From Nelumbo lutea (Eukaryota; Streptophyta; Magnoliopsida; Proteales; Nelumbonaceae), in contig JAKGHH010000004.1 of assembly GCA_022828595.1 (NCBI GenBank), positions 52,316,922 to 52,380,921 on the forward strand: a stretch of 64,000 nt of DNA, written 5' to 3'. Below the pieces are notes generated by a model. That model searched no databases and had not been told where the DNA came from. It was given only the letters and a program-made list of their open reading frames with translations. A program made the position numbers and the translations under genes. Positions 48,801-57,800 of the stretch are shown one piece after another; position 1 is the first letter of the stretch; every line of letters starts with the position of its first letter.

Positions 48801-51800
48801 AGTCTATCTCTCAACTTTCTACTCACCAACCCTTTCCGTCAAAAGAAATTTGGTGCAGGCCAGTTCCCCCAAAAATTATGGCGTTTTGTTGGGAAGTATT
48901 CCATGGGAAAGTATACATTCTAGATAACCTACAAAAGAGAAGACCTTTCCTCTGTATTTCTCCTAATTGGTGTATCCTTTGTAGAGCTCACAGTGAGGAT
49001 TGTTACCACCTACTAATATCCTGTCCCTTTTCTGCAGAACTTTGGGCTTGGCTACTTTCGTTGTTTAGGAGTAGTTGGAGTCTACTAGCAGAAGTTCACA
49101 TGCTCTTCAACCATTCTACCTTTTATTGGCCTACAAAAATAGGGAGAATTATGTGGAGATGTGCTCGTGATGCCTTGATTTGGACTCTTTGGGAAGAAAG
49201 GAATGCTAGAATTTTTCAAGAAAAGGAAAGGAGCAGTCAGGAATTGAAAGACTGTGTGCTGAATAGGGCAATACCTTGGCTGAAGACCTTGGAAATCTTT
49301 CATCAATTCTCCTTTAATGACCTTGGGAGAAATTGGTTAGTAGTAACGAGGTGTTCATCCCTAAAGGACAAATCAATTACAAGCTGGTCTCCTCCATCCG
49401 AAGGCTCATTGAAGTTGAACTTTGATGGAAGTAGCTTGGGTAATCCAGGATTATCCGTAATGGGGGGTGCTTTGAGAAATGAGAAGGGAGAGATTTTGTT
49501 GCTCTACTCAGGTCCCTTAGGGATTGGGGACTCCATCAGGGCAGAACTATTAGCTGTTGTACAAGGGGTGCAATTTGCAAACCAGTTGGGGGTATAACAC
49601 CTAACATTCGAGGGGGATTCCAAAGTGGTGGTGGGTTGGTTGAAAAATCCTGAAGAGGCTATGTGGCGTTACAAGAATGAAATGAAGAAATTTAGTTGGT
49701 TGACAAGGAATATGTTGGTCACTGTACAGTGGGTGGGGAGATCAGCAAATACTTCGTTATATGTGTTAGCCAAGCAAGGGGAGGCTCAGTTGTGATTCTT
49801 GCTTTTCTTTCCTAGTTTACTTGTAAGATTCAAGGAGGGGCTGCAGCTTGTGCCTCTCCCTAGGATGTTGTATGAACTCACTCTAAATCTTTTTCTGAAT
49901 TAATAAATTTATTATCATTGATAAAAAAATATGCACCAAGGAGAGAGGATTGTGGATATGTACTTCTCTTCCTTACAATCTGGGAAAAATGGACCATCTA
50001 GAGGCCTTGGAATGGAAAAATCTTGAGGATGGTGAATAGTACTGAAAATATGTTGAGAAGAACAGAGTGTTTGATTTCTTGGCTGTAGAGGGACTGGGCT
50101 GAATGGACCCTATTACTCTTTTATTTTTGTTTTCTTTTATTAGTTATGTTTATGTTAATGGGCCTGTTAACTTTTTTTTATTCCTTATATGCTATGTTTG
50201 AGTTTGTTGCCCCATTAAGGGCATCATTGTAATTATGTTCATTAAAATTAAGTTTGTAAAAAGTGACTAGGAGAAAGGAGAGAGAACTGATAGTACTCTC
50301 ATCTCCTCCATTCTTCTTCTCTCATCTTCTTCCTCTTCTTCTCTTGCCTGGGTCTCCTTTCTTTTGAAACTTTGAAGTGTTTGTTTCCAGACCTGTTTAA
50401 GTCAGTCTCTTGATTGACATTACAGTGTCAAACATTTCAGTTGAGTGAGTATTGTAGAACATTATTTCCTCTAACTAATAAAAGAACATCTTTTCCTTCT
50501 TAAATTGTTCACTCTGATGTTGGGGGTCTTCCTCTATGACTTTTGAGAATGGCTACAACTATTTTATTAGTTTTGTTGATGGCTTCTCACGATACACATG
50601 GTTATATCCTCTGCATTCATGAGAGAAAGTACCTATTAGGGACTTTCATTGCATGGTGTTCACTGTTCATGCAATTTCATGTTGAAACTCAAATCTTCCA
50701 ATCTGACAATGTGAAAGAGTACTTCAAAAATTTTGATAAAAAAGTGTACTTCAAAAATATTGATAAAAAAAGAGTACTTCAAAACTGATTTTAATGAGTT
50801 CTTTGTCACTTGTAGATCATTCCATAGAAGTTCCTGTTCCAAAACTCCTTAGCTGAATGGAGTTGCTGGAAATTGCTCAAGGTTTAATGATCAACATTCA
50901 TGTTCCCAAGAGATTTTGGATGATTGCAGTTCTGTTAACAATAGCATACTTAATTACCAGAATGCCATCTTGAGTTTTACATTCTAAGGCTCCTTACTAG
51001 TTACTCTTCCTAATCTCCTTTGTTCTCCATTCCTTTACGTGTCTTTGGGTGTTGTTTCTTTGTCCATAATTTATCTCCATCATGTGGTAAACTAGATCCT
51101 AAGTCCATTCCTTCCATGTTCTTGGGTTACCCTTTTACTTAAAAGGGTTATAAGTGTGTTGACCCTTTATCCAGGAAATTCTTTGTTTCCGTGGATGTAT
51201 CATTCTTTGAGAGTCAACCCTATACCCCTGCCTCTCCGTAGGGGGAGAAGTGTAATGGTTTGGAGGAGAGACAAATCCTTCTTCCATCCCTACTAGACCT
51301 TAACTCCACTTTGTGTATTCCCATGTAAACGTCCTCGTATGGATCAACCACATTTAGATAGTATGAAGGGATCAAAGGCTATGTAACCAACACCATCATT
51401 GGATTACCTAGAGGGAAAATTGGAAGCTAGTACACCTCCTAGTACCTCCCTCTCAGTCAGGTAACCTTGTCCTTGTTAATTCTTCTGATATTGTTGATAT
51501 TATTCCTGTATATAACCTTGATATTTCTATTGCAAAATGTAAAGGTGTGCAAACCTATACTACCAAGTATCCCATAGCCAACTTTACTTCATGTGAAAAC
51601 CTTTCATCTTCCTTGCATGCTTTTTTGTCTGCTATCTCTAATGCCTTTATTTCCAAGGTTGATGCAAAAACCTTAACTACCAGAATGGATAGATGCTATG
51701 AGGCAAAAGATGGATGCCCTTCAAAAGAACAAAACTTGGGAACCTATGGATTTCCCTGTGGGAAAGGAACTAGTAGGGTGTTCTTAGTGAAACATCGAGT

Positions 51801-54800
51801 TGATGGTTCTATTTAAAGATATAAGGCGAGATTGGTGGTAAAAGGGTTTACTCAAGTGTATGGAGTGGACTATGCTAAGGCATTTGCATTAGTTGCTAAG
51901 GTGAATTCTATATGTGTACTCCTCTCTTTAGATACAAACTTTGATTGGGGTCTCCATCATCTAGACATTAAAAATGCCTTCCTCAATGGAAACTTAGAGC
52001 AAGAGGTGTACGTTATCGAACCCTTGGGTTTCCTTGAAGAGGGAAGTGAGCACAAAGTGCGTAGGTTGAAGAAATCCTTGTATGGGCTAAAACAATCCCC
52101 TAGGGCTTGGCTCAACAGATTTAACAAGGTTGTACACAAATGTGGTTCAAGCAATGCCAGTCAAACCACACATTATTTGTAAAAACTAAAAACAGAATGT
52201 GAGAAGATTGTTGTCCTCATTCTGTATTCTGATGATATAGTGGTCACTAGGGGTGTCAATTGGACTGGATTTGGTCCAATCCGATCCAGTCCAATGTGAG
52301 TCCATTATAAATGGACCGGGTCCAATCCAATCCAATGAATGTTCTGGAACAATTTGGACCGGTCCAATTCAATGTCTGGACCGTCCACTCTGTTAAAATT
52401 AATTTTGATTTAGATTGGTTTCAACCCAAACCCGGTCCATTGACACATATATTGTTATCTTATATCAATGGACCAGATATTAGCTTAATCCAATCCAATC
52501 CAATATAAATTTGTTACAGATGGACTAGGTCCAATCCAATTTAATAAATATTTTGGACGGGATTGGTCCAATCCAATATGTCTTGTTGGTCTGTCCAATC
52601 CGTCCAAATTGATTTTGGACTGGATGGGGTCCAATCCAAAACTGGTCCATTGACACCCTTAGTGCTCACAAGCAATTGGGAGTCGCAAATTCAGAGGCTA
52701 AAGAAGTTCTTAACTTCTAATTTTCAAGTAAAGGATTTTGGTCTTCTTCGGTACTTCCTTGGAATTGAAGTTGCTTGCTTAGAGAAGGGCATCTTTAATT
52801 CTTTTGATCAATAACAACATTTCATTACTTAATTACAAAAGTAATTACAGAGAGGAAGATAAACCTTCTTATCTTCCAAAAGGAGCTTAACACTCCCCAA
52901 GAACAAAAAGGGAAAATTACACTTGTTCCCAAAACATTGACTCCCTCTCGACTCCTTGCTTAGCTAATCCATCCGCAAAGGAGTTGACTGATCTATTCAC
53001 CCAGCTAACCTTAACTTCCATCTCTTGAACCAGCCACCTAAACTTCCTCCTCTCGTTACTGTACATCCATAAACTGCTGTTTTCTTTATTCAGCCACCCT
53101 ACCACCACCTCTGAATCCCCTTTAATGATGAGTTTTCTTATATTCATTTCCTTGGCTCTTTGAACTCCTTCCATAACTGCAAAGATTTCAGCCCTGAGAG
53201 AGTCACCCACTCCAATTGGGCCGGAGAACATGGCTGAGACAAGCCCGTTTTCATCCCTAAACACACCTCCAATCCCCGATTGTCCAGGATTCCCCCGACT
53301 ACTCCCATCAAAGTTCAGTTTTAAGAAGCCAGCCGGTGGGGGAGCCCAGGACACACACAAGATTGCTTTGGCCTGGTTGCAGTTAGCAATCTCACCCCAT
53401 TTCCTCAACAAATCAACCACTGTGAAATCTGTAAACAGCTCTGAAGATTTCAGCCACTGAATAACCCTAATATGAATCAATTTTCTCAGTTCTTCATTAC
53501 TTTTTCCTACTTCAGAAAAGATTTTGGAGTTCCTTTCCTCCCATAGGGCCCAACAAACTGCAGCCCTCGAACATCTCCACATGGTCCTTTCTCTTCGGCA
53601 CCTGAAGAAAGAAGGGGAAAAAAGGCTTTGCAAATTTGAAGGAGGATTCCAACTACACCCAAAAAGGGAAAGAGCCCACAGAAGGGCATCTTTAATTCTT
53701 AGAGAAAAAAATGTCTTTAATCTCCTACAGGATATTGGAAAGCTGGAAGCTAAATCAGCAGCCACACCAATAGAGCAGAAGCACAGATAGGGAAACAATG
53801 AAGGAGATCCCCTTGAGGGTGTGAAGCAATTCTAGAAACTTATTGGAAGGTTGTTATATCTTTCTATGACATGCCCATTCATTTCTTATTGCTACTGGTG
53901 TTCTTGGTCAGTATGTGCATGCTCCTAAAACCTCCCATCTTGCAGTTGTAGAAAGGGTTCTTTGGTACTTGAAGAAATACCCTGGAAGGGGACTTTTGCC
54001 TGCAAAGCATGATCGTTGAAGAGTTGAAGCCTTTAATGATGCCGACTGGGCAGGCTCTGTGGATGAGAGGAAGTCATCTAGTGGCTACTATACACTTGGA
54101 GGAGTAGAAATAAAGAGGTGGTTGCTAGGTCAAGTGTAGAGTCTTGAGTATAGAGCCATGTCACATGGTCTGACAGAAGTGTTGTGGATTAAAGTCTCCT
54201 GGGAGAGGCAGAGAGCATGGTTTCACAGCAAGTGGCCCCATAATATTGTATTGTTAAAGGCAACTATCAATATAGCTGCTAACCTATACTCCATGACCAA
54301 ACCAAGCACATTGAAATTGGTAAGCACTTCGTCTGAGAGAAGATTGAAAGGGAAAAGTGTGTACCCCATATGTTGGAGCAACTTGCAGATGTATTCACAA
54401 AGGGTGTTAACTCCTTGTGGCATAGTGAATTATGTAACAAGTTGGGTATGATTGACATCTATAGCCTAACTTGAGAGGGAGCATTGTAACATGTACTAGA
54501 CTGCTGCGGGGGTAGTTTAATCCTTTTATTTATTATGTAATCTCTTGTCACTCTAACATAAATAATAGAAAAGGCACCACCAGCCCAACTTTTTGGCCCT
54601 TTCGAACTTTCCCTCCTCTCTTATCTTGCCTCTCCTCTTTCTCTCCTTTCTCCTTGTTTCCCCTCTATCCTCTTGATTATAATGACTACTGTTTATGTGT
54701 CTCCTTGCTTTTCTCTCTTTGCAAAATTTTCTATTATCAACAAAAACAGAGAAACACACCTAAGTAATTAATGAGAAGTACAAAGTATCAAATAAAATGC

Positions 54801-57800
54801 TGATGAAAATATCAACTGTTTATTATTAAATTTATTATATTCACCTGCCCCTTCTCCACTGGTTGATTATTCTTTTTACTGCAGTAAAGGCAACCCTGAG
54901 ATGGTGCATTTGTCTGAATGCTTCTTTAATTGCGTTATCTAGTACCTAAATGTAATTTCAGTTATTGGATCATACATTTTACTGCAGGGTGATAAAAAAT
55001 GCAAAAATTACTTCAGGGTTGCTTTTAACTTCCAGCCTTACACTGAGATGGTGCATTTGTCTGAATGCTTCATTAGTTGTGTTATCTAGTACCTAAATGT
55101 AATTTCAGTTATTGGATCATACATTTTATTGCAGGATGATCAAAAATGCAAAAAGTGCCTCAGGGTTGCCTTTAGCTTCCAGCCTTACACTTGCTGAAGG
55201 AGAGGTCATCCTAGATGTTGATGGTAGTGTTCCCACTCAACCAGTTCTGCAACATACTGGCATCTCTGCATGGCCTGGTGAGGCATTTGTTTCTCCTGGA
55301 TCTGGGATGTCTCTTTCTTTCTGACTCCATAACGCTCAGTTTGGAAAGAGTACAAATACAAATATGTACAGTGTAAATACATATAAAATAATACAAAATA
55401 TAAGGTTTTGCACTCTACATATTTGCATTTGTACTCCTTCCAAACTCAGCCTAAAGATCTTTCCACTAAACTGTTTTCTCCACTTGTTTAGCTTTCTTTC
55501 CTTAAGGTAGCTTTCTTGGATAACTGAAGTATGATTTGGCTTGATCTGTTAGATCATTTTGATTGGTCTAATCTATCTTGGCTTCCCTTGTCCAATTTCC
55601 ACTTGGATCCATGTTTTTTAAAATTGGTATTTCTTCACAATTTATTGATAATTAAAAAAATGGAAAATGTACAAAGATTTGTGCTGTGAACACCTATATC
55701 CTTGGCAGCCTATTGATGTAGGACCACTTGCTTTGATACCAATTGATGTAAGACTTGAATGACCAAAGGATGAGCTTATGAGGGTTAGGATGGATTTAGG
55801 ATAAAAGACAAAAATTGGTTAAGTTGGAAAAGTTTTAGGTTGTTGAACACAAAAATTATATATTTATCTTAATAAGGTGAAAAAACTTTAAAATAGAAAA
55901 AAATAGGTCTATGATGCAATTTTTCTGTGAAATTTCATAGGTAGGGATGTAGGGTTAGAATGGATAGTTGTGAAATGCAATTGAATTTGGTTAGGTTGGA
56001 GTATGTTTGGCACATAAGGATGAAAATTTTAGACTTGGCATAAAGCTAAATAATTAAGTAATCCTGTGTTCTATGTGGGATTTTGTATGATATTTAAAGG
56101 GATGGAAGGATGTAATGATATATGGGGCATCTAAATTTGGTTGGGATTGGAGACAGTTTGGAAAAAAAGATGGAAACAACTAGAATGGGAAGATTTCAAG
56201 TTTTAATGAAAATTAAAGGAAAATACACCTAATAGTTCCAATCCCTTGAAATGTTGAATGAATGTCTTTTGATGAAAAACTTACAGTTGTTGACGGAAAT
56301 GTTTTAAAACTTGGAGGCATGATGCAAGGTGTTTCACTGCCTAGAGGCATAATTCTCACAAACTCAAGGAGGTGTAAGCCTCCTTAAGAGGAGGGGGATG
56401 AGGTGGAAGATGAGGAGGAAGAAGAGGAAGGGGAATCTCCCCTTTTTTTTGTTTTTTTGTTTTTAATTTTATGAAAGATGCTTTGTATTAAGAAGAATGA
56501 AGATGCATAATACTAGCTGAAAGATGTCTTGTTCCTTCCCTTCCCTTCCCTTTTCTTTTTTCATTTTTTCCTTATTTTCTTTCTTTTTGCTTTTTTGTAT
56601 GATCCATGCATGAGGCGTGTGAGGCGCATACCTCATGCAAAAGGCGTATGAGGGTGTGCCTCAGAGGCATTAGTGTTTCTGGCATATGCCTTGGGGTATT
56701 TGAGGGGTGTCTTACCTGGAGGCATGCCTCCAGGCATATGCCTCTCATGCCTTTTAAAACACTGGTTGATGGTTGTAATGGCTCTTGAAGGATTAATAAG
56801 AAAATAGAGAGAAAAAAAGTGGGAGAAAATCTGGAATGATTCATCGGGGTGCCTAGAATCACTTGAGGGCACACTTACAATATAATCTGTGAAATCTCAA
56901 ATAAACTTCATCCATTCATCTTATCTATGCTTTTGCACTTTTACAAACGCACACACATAGGGGTGGGCAGCCCTACTAGGACTGGAATCAAATTACAGAA
57001 TTGCTACTGTCATAAGAAAATAAATTAACTCTTGAATTACTTAAACCAATGACTCAGAAATTTAGGCACAACTAAAATATGACTAAACAAATCAAACTAC
57101 TAGGTCAGACCCCACAGGCAACATATAAAATGGACAAGATCTCCCTACTGTCTAAAAATACAAAAATATATGAAATTTTCAAAAAGTTACTGTATAATGG
57201 CTCTTTGGCTCCTGCATCACCTATGCCATCTTTATTAATTATTCATAGGATCTATTTTTCATTGGTGGGACACTCCCGCACTGGGCTGCCCATTTATCAT
57301 CTATCTTTCATTGGGTTTATTTAGGTCTGCAGTCTACCAATGCTTAGACAGACTTGGTTAATACCATGTGATTTATGTTGAGGTAGGGTAACATTGTACT
57401 GTGTTTGCAAACTGGGTAACAATGTAATGAGTTAAATTGTCTTCATCCTTATATAAATTTTATTTGCGGCAGGGCGCTTGACACTGACCAATTATGCTTT
57501 GTACTTTGAATCACTGGGAGTTGGTTTGTATGAAAAGGCTGTTAGATATGATTTAGCAACAGACCTGAAGCAGATCGTAAAGCCTGAATTGACTGGACCT
57601 TTGGGTGCTCGTCTCTTTGATAAAGCTCTGATGTATAAATCAACAGCTATGTAAGTTTCAGTTGCTAATGGTTGTTGGACATATATATAATTATAGACCT
57701 TGTGATCAAAATTTAGCTGTGCTATTTTACAGACCAGAACCTGTTTACTTGGAGTTTCCAGAATTCAAAGGTAGTTCACGGAGGGATTATTGGTTGGAAA

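Larger units (their letters stand above)
45845..49927 (+). mobile_element. L1-q, 5'-truncated L1 LINE carrying a D copy
   Basis: Target repeat AATATG at 45839-45844 and 49928-49933, with the Copia-F frame continuing across (AYNM, HQGER). Own sequence is 45845-45889 and about 47790-49927. Repeat D fills the rest. The tail is '..atcattgat' plus A7. Confidence 0.75.
44685..50083 (+). mobile_element. Copia-F, 5' part only (LTR and gag), split by an L1
   Basis: LTR 44685-44909, primer-site-like TGGTATCACAGTGGG at 44913, leader, then gag. Own sequence is 44685-45844 and 49928-50083. It stops in gag (RVFDFLA) where an LTR-like block begins at 50084. It is related to Copia-G by LTR and gag. Confidence 0.8.
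45454..50083 (+). pseudogene. Copia-F gag
   Basis: ATG at 45454. Stops at codon 8 (TAA) and codon 37 (TAG at 45562), and another at 45664 (TAG for W in KWEHDN). Reads VKLTIGGRGELFIAGKEVKL, then LLVMSWMVCSMQPHI and NYMFLSIGNDAWDRV, then a frameshift. After the L1 insertion (45845-49927) it resumes at 49928 with MHQGER and MYFSSLQS. Codons 1-38 align without gaps to Copia-G. Confidence 0.85.
50366..54475 (+). pseudogene. Copia-H pol, many breaks
   Basis: Integrase 50500-51235 (IVHSDV, QIFQSDNVKEYF, IPLRVFGCCFF, KLDPKS). A tandem triplication of a 'tacttcaaaa.ttgataaaaaa' unit (27-29 bp) lies at 50720-50787. Reverse transcriptase at 51780-52240 (GFTQVYGVDYAKAFALVAKV, then DIKNAFLNG, SLYGLKQSPRAW), a short piece at 52675-52800 (LRYFLGIEVA), and RNase H at 53700-54475 (NDADWAGSVDERKSSSGYY, LADVFTKGV, CNKLGMIDIYS). 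Not functional. Confidence 0.85.
50366..54742 (+). mobile_element. Copia-H, decayed copia element lacking its 5' part
   Basis: Pol from LSFETLKCLFPDLFKS (GAG-pre-integrase) to the RNase H end, purine tract CTTGAGAGGGAG at 54470, then a 3' LTR of about 258 bp (54485-54742). Protein sequence is closest to Copia-C here. Interrupted by a MITE (52248-52661) and an antisense L1 (52804-53679). Confidence 0.8.

Noticed and set aside
56572..56874. 100-codon minus ORF in intron 5
   Set aside because: It lies in the palindromic part of a MITE; no family match.
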